Part shown: in pieces, positions 1-11,491 of the stretch | How the letters are laid out: every line of letters begins with the position of its first letter | Numbering within the stretch: the stretch's first letter is position 1 | Assembly (NCBI GenBank): GCA_030268105.1 | Contig: BSDZ01000013.1 | Coordinates: 2,957,001-3,021,000 of the forward strand | Reading direction: 5' to 3' | DNA length: 64,000 nucleotides | Source of the DNA: Volvox africanus | Taxonomy: Eukaryota > Chlorophyta > Chlorophyceae > Chlamydomonadales > Volvocaceae | Notes under the pieces: model-generated | What the model was told of the DNA's origin: nothing | Database searches by the model: none | The model's input: the letters and a program-made list of their open reading frames with translations, nothing else | Position numbers and translations under genes: made by a program

Positions 1-1444
1 GCCACTGCAGCCATACATTGCGCTCAGGCACCGAGACTCTCTGTCTTCGTCTGGATTGAGGAGGTTGCCTTGTTTAGAGAATTCAGACAGTTGTATGACC
101 TATAGAACATGGTCACACTCTATGTCGCTTAACGAGCGCTTTATACACGCAGAAATAGTCCCGACGGTGGCGCAAGCTTCGTCCTCTAACGAAAACACCG
201 CTAAATCTTACCTCGTTTTTTCGTTGTAATTAATCCATTTAGCATTTATCAGTCCAAAAGTTACTAGGGGCCCACGGTTCTGCGCGGGAACCGGCGCCTA
301 GATACGTAGAGCCATCCTGCCGAACTACCTGCTACGTAGAACCCATGCATACAACAGGCGCAGCTTTGAAAACCTTCACCATGACGGCCGCCGAGCTAAG
401 AACTCCGCACAGAATCAAGATTGCTTGCGATGCTTAAGCTGAGATGGCGCCAACATATGGTTCAACAGAGCGTCGCGCACTAACATAGGCACACCGAGGC
501 ACGCTACGAGGATCACATGAGGGGTGTTGCCATACCAAATTGCCAGGACTAGCACAAGGCGAGAGCACCTTCGAGGCCTCCAATAAGCGCGGTGGGAAAA
601 GCACAACCAGAATCGTTGCAGCCCGTTGACAGTTGCAAACCCTTGCTTGCCGACAACCGGCAGAAAGAATTCAGGCCCCAAGAAGGTCATTTCTGGTGAC
701 ACGCACTGTGAATCCAATTAAGCCTTTAAGAAGGCAGACCGGTTACAGGGCATTGGCACTGTCCTGTACGTATCTCTTACAAGAGAGGGCAGTATCGCTC
801 GGTACAAACCCCCGTTTGCGCTGCTGGATGGTAAGCCCGGAACCATGCGAATTATAGCCTTGCATAAGGCGCAAATAAAAGCTTTAGGTGGCCAGATAGA
901 TGTGCAAGCCGCCGTTTGGCAACTTTTGGGTTTTGTTCTGCAGTTACAACGTTTGCAGTCTGACAAACATTCAATTCACACGCCTAGCTCTTGTCAACCT
1001 ATGTCTTTTTACAACGGAGACCTACCGGTAGTATATTATTTCCCATTCCCTTAAACCGCAAGCTCGGTTTTCAGTACTTCATAGACACCGCTCATTTTAA
1101 TTCTTTTTGAATCGTCTATTAATAAGGAAATCACTTTACGATTTAGAAGTGGCTGCCGTGGATTTTATGAGAGAAAGCTTGTGTGACGTTTCGTTGGCCT
1201 TCCAATCACAGCTGCGTCGAAGGTTGGCATGTAAGAAGGGGCTCTCAATTATACATACAGATTTGCTTGTGTTTATATCTGATAATCCTACCTGTATCAT
1301 AACCTTGTGGAGCACCGGCTGATGCGCAGGCTCTGAGTGACCATTGGCACAGACGGTACCCTGTATCTACCTCAACATGTTTTAAGACATATCCAATTGT
1401 TACGCTATTAAATTTTGAGCTTATTGGAGTGACTTGCTGTACCC
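1..1444. other. Upstream non-coding region, no gene seen
   Basis: I see no recognisable domain, no convincing exon with splice sites and no RNA gene here. The base composition is more AT-rich than the coding exons. It may contain the promoter and 5' leader of the plus-strand gene starting at 1445. Confidence 0.4.
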
Positions 1445-3206
1445 ATGGCGCGACGATGGCAGGAGGCGACATGGATAGAATCGCTCGACCACCTGCCTGG
1501 GCTAAACTTGATGGAGAAGGCCCGCGCGCGTGTTATCATTCTCTCAAAGCCTCGTGAAGATCGGGAGCTCTACCTTGAGGGCACCTATGCTGAGGCCGCG
1601 GCAACTATCAAGGCGCTCCTCAAGGAGACTCGTAAGTCTGAAGACTTCGCGCTGCAATTCAGTCCCTCATAAACGCTAAATGACCGTTTCGCCTTACTTG
1701 GATGTAGGGGTGGGCAGCTTCAATCCGGGACCGGTATCGCTGCCCGGCGGCTCGGGCAGCACCGCGTCCCGGCCCGCCGCCACGCCGACTGCCAGCGCCT
1801 CGATAGAAGCGAACCCCGTCCCCCGCCTGGACCCTGTGTCCGCCACCGTCTTACCCATCGCCACCAAAACAAATGGCGGCACTTGTACTGCCGCGGCAAT
1901 GACCATAACTAGTACCAACAACACCAGAAGCAGCAGCGACGGTGCGGACGATGCCGACCCTGCCAGTAGTACGGCTTTCAAAATGGGTGCAATCAACGCG
2001 GAGGCTTTGAGCCGGGTAACGGCAGGTCCATGCGCGACCTCCCGATCGCTTACAAATTCGAAAACTCCACCTGCTGTTGCGGCCATACCCTCCATTGTGC
2101 CATTCGCAGAGGCGCGCCCCACTGGCGCTCCCCCAGCGCGGAATAGCAACCTCTCGACCACGTCCTCAGGCCTCCGGGTGCGTTGGGCCAACGACCAAAA
2201 CTCACCACCAAATCCCCCTCAAACACACCCGTCAGAAATTAGGCACGACTGCATTGCGGAGGACCGGTCGCCGTCTCCACCGCCTTCGGTGCCTTGGTGG
2301 CGGTCAGCGGATCCCGGCGCTAGCAGCATGGTGGGCTACAAGGGCTGCAAGGGACTCGATTTTGCGTCACCCTCCACCTCCTCCTCCTCCTCCACCACCT
2401 CTAGTCCACGCCAGTCCACCGCGGCACTCAACCTCGCCATCTACAGCCTCAGAACCGGTATCAGTGAAGCCTACGATGCAGTCTCACGGGTCCGGCTGAA
2501 CCAACCGCCCATCATCTTCCACTCCGCAGCAGACGGCACGTCCCAGTTCGGCAATGCGGCCCAACAGCAACACCGGCATCAAGAGCACCGTAAGCAACTA
2601 TGCAAGCACTACCAGACCCAAGAACAAAAAGCAATAGCAACGGCCTGCTGCGGGTCCCCCTTCGCTCCCGCTGGTGCCTACAACCTTGCCCACGCCGGCA
2701 GCTCCGGCTCCTCGTCATCCTCCACATCTCGTCGAACCGCAAGCGAGCTCCTCGTAGAGACCGCGGCCTCCGTAAGCCACCTGGCCGCACTTCCGGCGGC
2801 ATTCCGGGCAGCGCACCTGCGGGAAAGGCAGCCCGGGGACATGTACTTCCGTACTGTACGGAAAGTCCTGGACAGCTCAGCCGTTGGGCGAGTCGTAAAG
2901 AAAATCGTCAGATTTATTATGGTTGTTGATTTACATGAGAAAGCGACGCTCGTGTTGGTCAAGGTTCGGTCGAAGGAGATCAGTCGGCAGGTATCGAAGA
3001 ACAGCAGTGGCTCCTCCGTTTCACCGCTGTATAGGTCGGAAGTGGTTGCGGATCCCGCGGACAGCTTTGAGGCAGTTTCGGAGCGGCTGGACCGGATGGC
3101 GGTCAAAGTAGCGGATATTGTGATGTGGGTGGAGGTGCCGGGGGGTTGGTGCCTGTGGGATGGGATCCCACGGGAGGCTGGTGTGGAGTACGATCCGTAC
3201 AAGTAA
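1445..3206 (+). CDS. Hypothetical protein, two exons, low-complexity centre
   Basis: I do not recognise this protein. Exon 1 (1445-1631) ends at a strong ACTC|GTAAGT donor, and a 76-nt intron (1632-1707) ends in TAG. Exon 2 runs 1708-3206, and the join gives an open frame of 561 residues. The ATG at 1445 sits in an ACCATGG-like context. Residues 1-62 look globular and charged. The centre is rich in Ser, Thr, Ala, Pro and Asn, with runs of Ser, and is probably disordered. The last ~120 residues again look folded, with alternating hydrophobic stretches (VRFIMVVDLHEKATLVLVKV) followed by an amphipathic helix and a Trp-containing tail. No signal peptide or membrane segment is obvious. Reading straight through the intron meets a TAA at 1670, which supports splicing. 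A TGTAA motif lies about 480 nt after the stop. Function unknown. Confidence 0.6.
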
Positions 3207-3685
3207 TACGGACGTTGCTCTATGTGGGTCTTGACTTGGTGAAGTGCAGATGGGGGAAGAGAAAGAAGGCTTTTTGAAGATGAGTCCTTGATGGCGCCCT
3301 GCGAATGACCTCTTTGTTGGGGCCGCTCCTCCAGCCAGGGGATAGAGGTTTGCGGAAGCGAGGAGCGAGGAAATAGGAGCGAGGGAGGAGAGGAGGGAGG
3401 ATAAGAGGAGCGAGCAGAGGAGGAGCGAGAGGGGAAAAGAGGCTCTTACGCGCTGGGTAATAATAATGAAGCATTCGCCTGTTGCATTGCAATTGTTGAG
3501 GACGTGCCGGGTCTGCACGCAGAGGCTGTGAAGGGCGAGGGACGCCAGCAAGGCTGGCTGATGCCCATTTTCGGGTGTGTCTTTCTTAGCACTAGCGAGC
3601 GCCGTTGCAGAAGTCGTCCGATTCGATGGCGCGTACCCTTTCCTCCATCGTCATCCCCTAGATGGAGTCTGCAGTGTCCAGGAGC

Positions 3686-3690
3686 TGTAA
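3686..3690 (+). terminator. Candidate polyadenylation signal TGTAA
   Basis: TGTAA is the usual volvocine polyadenylation signal. This copy lies 480 nt after the stop at 3206, within a plausible 3' UTR length. A five-base motif is weak evidence alone. Confidence 0.35.
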
Positions 3691-3896
3691 CCCGGTTAGG
3701 CCGAACGCGCTGATGGATTGCGTGCACCTCCTTACAGTACGGCGTAGTAGTCCGCGTACGTACTTCCAACATCCCCGATACAAACACCTGGAACGAGCAG
3801 ATCTACGCGTGCTCTAAGAGCGGACCAGGTCCCCAAGGATGATGCGTTAATCATACCTAAGCATTTTGTGCGTGTTTTAGCCGGCCTAAGTGCCTG

Positions 3897-3922
3897 CCTG
3901 TCTGTCTGTCTGTCTGTCTGTC
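3897..3922. repeat. (CTGT)n microsatellite
   Basis: Tetranucleotide CTGT is repeated about six times with slight decay at both ends. It is intergenic. Confidence 0.8.
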
Positions 3923-4555
3923 CGTCCTTTGGACTCTCTGTCTGTCTCCCTTTAAAGCCGCGTGTCGGCCACGCAAATGTGTGGGGGCAATCGCCCAGGG
4001 TGGGAGGGATGGTTATCACACTCGCCGTGACCGGGGTACGTCATGCCGATCTTCCCACTCCTCACTTCGCACTTCCTAGCAACTGGTTCCATTAATTGCC
4101 CTTTTTATGGTTGTAAGTGCGTCCTGCCAAAGTACGGCGGTTGAGGCAGCGCCCCCTTTCCGACAAGTCTCCAGCTCCGCCGCTTAAGTTGTCGCTTATA
4201 TGTCCCTGCATGAGGCCGTACCTCATCACCCGCTCAGGACGCCCGTGTCTGCATGGCCGCACCCCGACACGCCGCATGCAGGGACATCCCCCCTCATGTG
4301 CATGGCGGGTGGGAGGTAACCTCTTCTGGGCCTTATGATGTTGTTGACAGTTCATGGGTGATCACAAATTTGCAAAGAAAGCACTCGCTTAAATCCTATG
4401 TTACCGGTATAATTGTACGACAGTAGAAAAGAGAGGTAATTTTCTTGAGTGTACGACCCAGGTGGGGAAGTTATTCTCGTTGTGGGAGGTGTGTGGCGCG
4501 GGTAGATACTTGGGTAGTTGGGTTTGCGGGTTCGTTGTGTACATGTTCGGGTATG

Positions 4556-4560
4556 TTACA
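4556..4560 (-). terminator. Candidate TGTAA signal for the histone deacetylase gene
   Basis: The plus strand reads TTACA, so the minus strand reads TGTAA, about 460 nt past the minus-strand stop at 5017. It is offered only as a candidate. Confidence 0.3.
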
Positions 4561-4631
4561 CGGGGCCTATGTCCGGTTGCCTCCCACAGCAAAATGAATC
4601 CTCCTTCTAACTGTACGACCTTAATACGAGC

Positions 4632-4634
4632 GTA

Positions 4635-4665
<31 letters not shown>

Positions 4666-4674
4666 GTGTGTATA
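4632..4674. repeat. (TGTATG)n microsatellite
   Basis: Hexanucleotide TGTATG is repeated about six times. It probably lies in the 3' flank of the minus-strand deacetylase gene. Confidence 0.8.
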
Positions 4675-5016
4675 TACCAGCGGACTTGGTGCATGTCGTC
4701 GGTCGCACAACAGGCTGTAAAGAGGAGAGCTGCGGTGGCGTAACGGGCTGACCGAAACATTGCTTTCATGAGTCTCACCCATACATGCAATCCCCGATGT
4801 GCCCGACATCGCTGTGGCGTGTGCCGTCACTTCACTCCGCCGTCCTACCTCCCAACCACGTTGACCTCCTCCGCAGTAAGTGCCCCACCTCACGGGATGG
4901 GAAACATCAAACCCCAGGTCTCAATTCAGGTCGGATTCGGAGCTTCAGGGCTTCAGGGGGGGATGCGACTGCGGTGACGTGAAGTGGATGTGCCGCACCT
5001 TCTCCAGCATCCCACA

Positions 5017-8000
5017 TCACCGCCCCGGCACCGATCCATCTGCTCCCTCTCGCGCCACTACGGCTCTCAGCTTGTCCAGGGCCTTCTCCGCAGCGGCCAC
5101 CACCGCCTCCTGGTGCGGCTGCAGCTCTTGGTAGCCCCACGAGGTCACCTCATCGAGCCAGGGGTCCTGTGGGGCCGCAGCAGGGCAGTGTGGGCTTGCG
5201 TTGCAGGATGGGAGGAAACAATGGGTTTAAGCTCCTTACGGACCATGAGCTGGGACGTGCACGACGAGGGGAGGGAGGGGAGAGCAAGGGGAGATGGGAC
5301 AGGGTCGGGATATGCAGTGTGACAGATGTCCGCGTCTGTGTATTCGGGAGGAGGGAGCGTGGAAGTAGAAGTAGTAGGACTAGTGCACGGAAGCATACAG
5401 TGTATCAGCGTGAACCAATAACAACAACATTAGCAATAGATGGCTAACTAGACACGGGTAAACGGATGGGCCAAGCTCAAACCGGAATTCACGTCACTGC
5501 GTTCTAGGCCTAGATTCAGCCACGCCCATCGCCATCCCGCTCTCCTCACTGGCCGTCCTGCCTTTCTCCCCTCCCATGTCCGCGAGTCCCTGCTCTACCG
5601 TCCTTGGCCCTACCCCCGACCTGACCCCAACCCTCATCACACGCAAACCCCCTTGCACCCTGTTATACCGTTCCCGCACCTGCACCTCCGACTTCACTCC
5701 GCTCATGGCCTCCAACGCTGCCAGTCCGCAAAAGGGCACATACAGCTCACTGTACCCTCCCTCGTGGAGGGCAACCAGACGGCCCCCGCATAGGGCCTCA
5801 GCGGCCTCCACCAATTTGGACATCATCCACCTGCAATAGGGCGGAGAAGGGGTTGCTGGAGACAGCGAATCCAATACACATCTCACCCGCAACATCTGCC
5901 GCCACACCCACACCCATGGCCACACGCGCACCTCCACCCCATGGGTCTCACAAGAGGACTGCTGCTTCCATCGAGGAATGCGCCCTTCCTCCGAACGAGT
6001 ACGGCGCTGGTACTGTAATACCCTAGGCTGCCAAGACAGCCACCCACAACCACCCGACAGCCGACCTCCTCACCCGAAGTCGGCGCTGGATAGAATCATG
6101 GCCGCCAGATTGTCCATGTACGACGCGTCGTACCCCGCCGATACGAGCAAGAGATCTGGTTGGAAGACCTCCAGTGCAGGCAGTACAACCCTCGTGAAGG
6201 CGGCCTTGTAGGCTCCGGAACCGGAGCCGGGGGGCAGCGGCACGTTGATAGTGGTGCCCTCACCTGGACCCACGCCCGTCTCCGTCACGTACCTGCTCAC
6301 CATATCCACCAAAAGGGTGCTGGGGAATCACAATCACCACCACCATCATCACCACCACCATCACCACCACTACCACCATCATCACCACCACCATCAGTAT
6401 CATCATTCCAACGGCCATCCGGAATGCATGGGATCGTGAGGATTGACAATGCAGCATGGTAGTGAAGGGGTTTAGTTGAATAGATTTAATGCGGGGACTG
6501 GTGCATGCTTCGCACTCCACCTTCTACTCCGCACCAGTTCTTCAACACGGGTCGCCATCCCCCCCCTGATGCCCCTCATCTCGCGTACCGCTCACAATCC
6601 TCCGCACTTCTTCCCCCGAAACATCACAGTTCCAGCCCAGACCCGCATCACAACATATCGCATCCACAGTCACCTTTCCCCGCCATTGCCGCACCCGCGC
6701 TCGCTCGCCTTACCCGTACGTACTGGAAGACATCCAGTGGCTGTACGCCCACACCTCACTCACCCCGACCTCAGTGGATAGTTGGAATCCTGGTGAAGGC
6801 TGATGAAAAGGACCCGTCGGTCGGACTCGAACATATGTTGTGTGCCGTTGCCGTGGTGCACGTCGAAGTCCACCACCGCCACCCGCCGCAGCCCGTGGAC
6901 CTCAAGGGCATGCGCCGCCGCCACGGCCACGTTATTGAAGATGCAGAAGCCCATGCCCTTGTCGCGCTCTGCATGGTGGCCTGAGGGTGGGAAAAAGAGA
7001 AAGGAGGGTGGGGAACGCGTGAGTGTATTGGTTCGGGCATCCAGGGTCCCTATCGTAGCATTCATACGGCTTTCGCTCTAACGTAGAGATTGTCTTCCCA
7101 CCAAAACACGTTGTGCGCCCGGGGGGCCTTTTGCGCCGGTCTGCTGTTTAGCACGAGCCCTCTCCAACACATATACACACGCACAGACAAACACAGACAC
7201 AGACAGACATAGACACGCAAACCCGAGTCTCCCCCCTCACCTGGAGGTCTCACCAGCGCATACGCGTTGCGCACCTCCCCGCGCAGTACCGCTTCCATCG
7301 CCTCAATGGCGCCCCCAGCCGCCAGCGCGGCGATGCGGTAGCCACCCGGAGAGAACCTGAGCCCCATCGCCGCACCGCACACAGGGGATACACTCGCATC
7401 ATATCACAATAATATATGACATGGTTATATATAACCATGTCACACATCCAGTTTAAGGTCATAACCATAAAGGTGTCAAGTCCAGTCGGGTCCGATAGCT
7501 TACCAGGGCGGTGGTTGGGAAACTGGGGATGCGGCTCGTGGGTTAGTGTGGACCCGTGCTTCCACGATTGAAGCATAGCAACTATTCTATAATGATGTAA
7601 GATGGAATATCTTTCCCCTAGGGTAATAAGTAAGCACAACCGCACCCACGTGGCCACGTCTCCAGCGGTGTGGTAGCCTTTGCTGTCATCCGCCGACATC
7701 TCATAGACCCGCTGGATGTATGCGGGGCAGTGAACCCTAACGGCGGGTAACATTTCAGGTGTCAAGTGGAGGCGGGACATTGGGAAGATGCGCAAGCGTG
7801 GAGGGTTAGGGCGCAGAAACGTGAAGGGGTTTACGTTGTCTGCGAGTTGTTACTGTTATCGCTTTGGTCAAGATTGGGAGCTCGACTATCAGCTATCTGC
7901 AATCGAAAAAGGATAACCAAGATAGCAGCAGGTGCTCATGGTTCGGAGCTGGATCTTGGCTGGATCCAATTGCATGGGTTGGGTTGGGTGCTTGTACGAT

Positions 8001-8379
8001 AACACAGGATCAATTTCAATTAGTTATGCTTGCTGACCCTCACATTTACCTCGCCAGCTCTTCATCGGTTGCTGGACGCGGCTTAAGGTGCTTTACCTTA
8101 TCCAGCAGTCCACTGACCGCTACCAAACTGTGCATTCTGCAAGCAATTGCCGTTTAAACTTGCATGAGGTGTTTAAGTCTACCGCTGCCAATGATTTTAT
8201 TATTGTAAAGGTCCGACATAATAATTTTTATCTTGATCTTCTCACCGACGCTTGGTTTCCGGGTTCTCCCAGTGTCGCCAGGCTTCAATGTGCTTATCGA
8301 AAGATTGCACATGTCCAGCATTGTGCCAGAAATAAGTTTCATGGTACAAATACCCTGTCTGCCCTGGTGCGGTGGCCAT
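5017..8379 (-). CDS. Class II histone deacetylase, HDAH type
   Basis: Zinc-dependent deacetylase of the arginase/HDAC fold, removing acetyl groups from lysines. Eight exons (8246-8379, 8050-8136, 7650-7736, 7241-7356, 6764-6980, 6074-6292, 5680-5830, 5017-5166) join without phase errors into 386 residues. Catalytic elements are intact: His143-His144 ([13 protein letters not shown]), the zinc ligands Asp181 and His183 (DFDVHHGNG) and Asp269 (SAGYDAS), and the active-site Tyr313 (HEGGYSELY). These positions are one higher than those I recall for the bacterial HDAH of strain FB188, and the N-terminal [13 protein letters not shown] and C-terminal [14 protein letters not shown] also resemble it. 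An in-frame ATG at 8550 would add 57 residues, possibly a targeting peptide; I chose 8379 because family members begin near it. Whether the substrate is histone or another acetylated protein cannot be told. Confidence 0.92.
6327..6407. repeat. (CAC/CAT)n repeat inside a deacetylase intron
   Basis: Imperfect trinucleotide array of CAC and CAT on the plus strand, lying in the intron between exons 6764-6980 and 6074-6292. Its plus-strand translation would be poly-His, which is an artefact. Confidence 0.85.
7170..7216. repeat. CA/GACA-rich microsatellite in a deacetylase intron
   Basis: Mixed CACA and GACA units on the plus strand within the intron between exons 7241-7356 and 6764-6980. Confidence 0.6.
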
Positions 8380-9040
8380 GGCTGTGTGTCGGTTGGTGAT
8401 CAATCGCGCTGTGGTCCGGCGCGAAGTCTCTATAACTCTAGGGTTTCGGCTTGCATCCAACATCAATCTGGCAGACCACATGACATAACAGATCCTCAGA
8501 TTCCTCGACGACGGTTTCAATAATGGGACAGTTGCCTCAACTGCTTCCATCTGTCACATCGTACACAGGGCAATACAGCTTGATACTCCTAGTTCCTATG
8601 TCGCCGTCTTCACGTGTAAACTATCCACTTTTAGAACAACATTACTGCCAACGTGCAGGCCCCGAAAAACGTTCTGTCCTCCATGTACTCTGCATACGGC
8701 CCGGCTCAATTGTCTACTCCTCATCATGTGGGTGCTTCCGCGGCCGACCACGCCTGTGGTCCATTACCTGCAGACGCAGGGCGGATGGGAGGTCTTATGA
8801 ACCCTTCAGAAGTACCATCTAAAAGGGAAAGATCCCTTCAGCCGTGAGAACCAAGGACCCCTCCATGCCTCCAACCCAACTCCGGAAGTACCGTATCAAC
8901 TCTAATTAACCCACGCACCTTGCCCAATGACATGCAACACAGTCCACCGCCTGCAACACATCCTCTAATTTTACCCCCACACACACACCAATTAATGCCT
9001 GCCAGGGGAGTTACCTGAGGTCTACCAAACCCACAACTCC
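8380..9040. other. Intergenic spacer upstream of the deacetylase gene
   Basis: About 660 bp between the stop of the LEA-like gene and the chosen start of the deacetylase, both on the minus strand. The first part (8380-8550) is open in frame with the deacetylase and could be coding if the upstream ATG is used. No other gene was seen. Confidence 0.45.
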
Positions 9041-11180
9041 TCATCGTACCTCATCGTGTCCCTCATGAACGTCCCCAGCGCCACGACGCTCACGACGCTC
9101 CTCACCGCCCCTGCGACCCATCTCCTGAGGTCCATGGGCACATGCGACCAGATGTGTCAATGCATCAGGAAGCGGTTGTCGTTAGGCGACTTGATGCTCT
9201 GGCACTGGTGCGCGAGAAAACAGCTTCAGCTGCCGATCAATTTACTTACCTCCTTATAGCGGCGGTGCGAGCTACAGCTACCGCTGCCATAAAGAAGGCT
9301 TTTCAACAGCACGAGCACATGAGCGGTGAAGTAGCAGATTCGGTGGTAAGTAGCAGATGAATACGCGTCACTCGGTCCACTTCGGCCCCAAAACTTTGTC
9401 AAACCCCCAACTTGCGGCCCTCAGAGACGCCCCAGCTCCCCCCATCAGTTTGACTCGCCTGGTAGCCCTCGTGGGCAAGTTGCTCCTTCCTTGCCTCACC
9501 GCCCTCGTGACCCAGCTCCTACTCGCGCCCGCAGAACGCGCCAGGGACCCAGTGAGAGCAGTTGACATAGATGCAGGTGTGGGTGAGGTATGGTGCCGTG
9601 GGGAAGCCTACGATATATCGAAGAGCAACTGGAACTAGCAACCACTTGAAACGCACCCTGCGGAACCCAGTGCGCTTCCAGTCAAGAAAGAGTCCCTGCG
9701 CACTTCCGTATATGCCCATTCCTCATAGTATTTCCCCTCGTCCGCTCTGCAGCCCCGCTTCCTTTGGTGGCATCAAACAAATATCGTCCATCTCGCGCAT
9801 GGATCGCGTACCTGATAGCCCTCATGCCCCAGCTGGGCCTTACGCGCCTCCCCGCCCTGGTGACCCAGCTCCTGCGCAGGATGCAAAACCCACGAAGACT
9901 ATACACCACACGATTCAAGTCAGCTCCAGCTGTGTTAGGCTATACCCATTTGCCTGAGGTCAGGCCGTCTTTTTTTCTAACACGACCAAAACTGCAAGAA
10001 AGTACCAGCACTGGAAACTTGGCGCTACAAAAGGGGCAGGCCAAGAGGGGGGGGATGCTGCAAAAAAGAAAGAGACCGTCAAGTTGCCTCAATATATGGG
10101 TGCCGTACTAGCTGGATCCAAGCCAGATATCGCTAATGGTACGGCACAACACATATTGACACGCATCCAAAGCGTGCATGTGAAGATGTATCGGTTCAGG
10201 CCTCGCGAATAGCCGCTCCCAGTATTGTTGAGGATCCAAAAAGGTGGAAACCTTGTGTGTTTGTTTGTGTGTGTTTGTATGTGTTTTCCCCCATCCATTC
10301 CCGTCTCATCCCCCGCGGGGTGACATAATGCAATCACCCGATAGCCCTCGTCGCCCAGTTGGGTCCGCCTGAGGAATTGCGTTTCAGGCGGAGGCGAAAG
10401 GGGCGGAGGCGAATAAACGAGTACCGCTGTAGACGCTGCTGTAAAGCATAACTAACCGCGATGGTGGAGGACGACGTGAGATGCAATGAAGTCAATAAAC
10501 CGGGATAGATGGTGGCTATTCGAGGTCAACCCGGCAGAGCGCGGGGGACAGTTGGCGTACCAAGTGTACAGCGGTAGGGCCATCGATCAAGTATTGCGCG
10601 CCAGCAGTAATGATTGTGACGGTTGCAGTGAAAGGATACCCCAGTGTTATGAAAATAATAGCAGATCCCGGAAGGAGAAAGGCAAACAGGTGTATTGCTC
10701 ATCCAGGAACTTCGAATCGCGTTAAACATTTAGCCGTACAAATGGCTGTTGCATATGGCCGTCCAACTGTTCTGTAGGTTTGGTCCGTCCATTCCTAAAA
10801 CGCTCCAGCCCCGCAGTCGCCCTCCATGTCCCTCACCCTACCCAGCATTCCCGCCTTGCCCAGGAATGACCGAGAAAACCAGAGGCGCACCTTACACGCC
10901 CGCCAATCACGCCGCCAACCGCCTTCTTCTCGTCCGTACTCAGTGTGTCGTACGGCTTTCCGAACCGCTCCTGCGCCACCGCCTCCAGCTCCTCCCGGGG
11001 GTGGGTACTGAATGCAATCACACGGCCGCGACACCGCAACGGCGTGCGCGTCACAGACACGGCTGCGGGGCGCAGCCATGAGCTCATGCCGCGGGAGGAC
11101 ATGGCGGCGAATCCGGAGCCCCGGATCAGTCGCGGACGGCTGCAGCCGCGAATCATTGCCACGCAGCGCACAGCGAGCAT
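9041..11180 (-). CDS. KGG-repeat / group 1 LEA-like stress protein, organelle-targeted
   Basis: Small hydrophilic protein related to plant Em (group 1 LEA) and bacterial stress-induced KGG-repeat proteins, which protect cells during dehydration or stress. Five exons (10891-11180, 10338-10368, 9812-9871, 9459-9518, 9041-9124) give 174 residues in frame. The first ~60 residues are rich in Arg, Ser and Ala with few acids (RCVAMIRGCSRPRLIRG), typical of a mitochondrial or plastid transit peptide. Then comes FGKPYDTLSTDEKKAVGG and repeats of the form ELGHQGGEARKAQLGHEGYQ (exon 3), ELGHEGGEARKEQLAHEGYQ (exon 4) and EMGRRGGEERRERRG (exon 5). Exons 3 and 4 are both exactly 60 nt and phase 0, each one repeat. 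The donor after exon 4 is CAG|GCGAGT, a GC-AG intron. Splice choices rest on repeat continuity. Confidence 0.82.
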
Positions 11181-11491
11181 GACTCCCCTAGCAACTCCCT
11201 GAAGGGTAGAGAGCGAGCTGATCTGGACTGCCCTGTGTTAAAGGAGTTACCGTCAGCAAAAGGTTGTGAGAAACCTATGATAGTTTATGAGAAACTGCAA
11301 TTCGGGCTGACTGGGACAGACGGACTGACGGACGGATGGACGGACAGTTTGATACTTGCTCGTATTTTTGTGCTTGCAAAGGACTACTTGTGCACGGACT
11401 CACAAGTGCTTCCGAGTGGTCTCTACGTGTTGCCCTCCAACCTCGGTAGGGCTATGAGAGAATTACAAATCGTATATAAACGTACAAAATC
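11181..11491. promoter_or_regulatory. Putative divergent promoter region
   Basis: A 311-bp gap between the start of the minus-strand LEA-like gene and the start of a possible plus-strand small gene. No specific element was identified. It must hold the LEA-like gene's promoter or 5' leader if the start at 11180 is right. Confidence 0.35.

Larger units (their letters stand above)
3207..5016. other. Convergent intergenic region with simple repeats
   Basis: This lies between the 3' ends of two convergent genes. It holds an almost pure purine tract on the plus strand (about 3355-3440, built from GAGGAGCGAG-like units), a CTGT microsatellite near 3897-3922 and a TGTATG repeat near 4632-4674. No protein-coding exon was recognised; it is probably the two 3' UTRs plus spacer. 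Confidence 0.5.

Noticed and set aside
6245..6439. Poly-His open frame
   Set aside because: It is a microsatellite inside a deacetylase intron; exons on the other strand flank it in phase.
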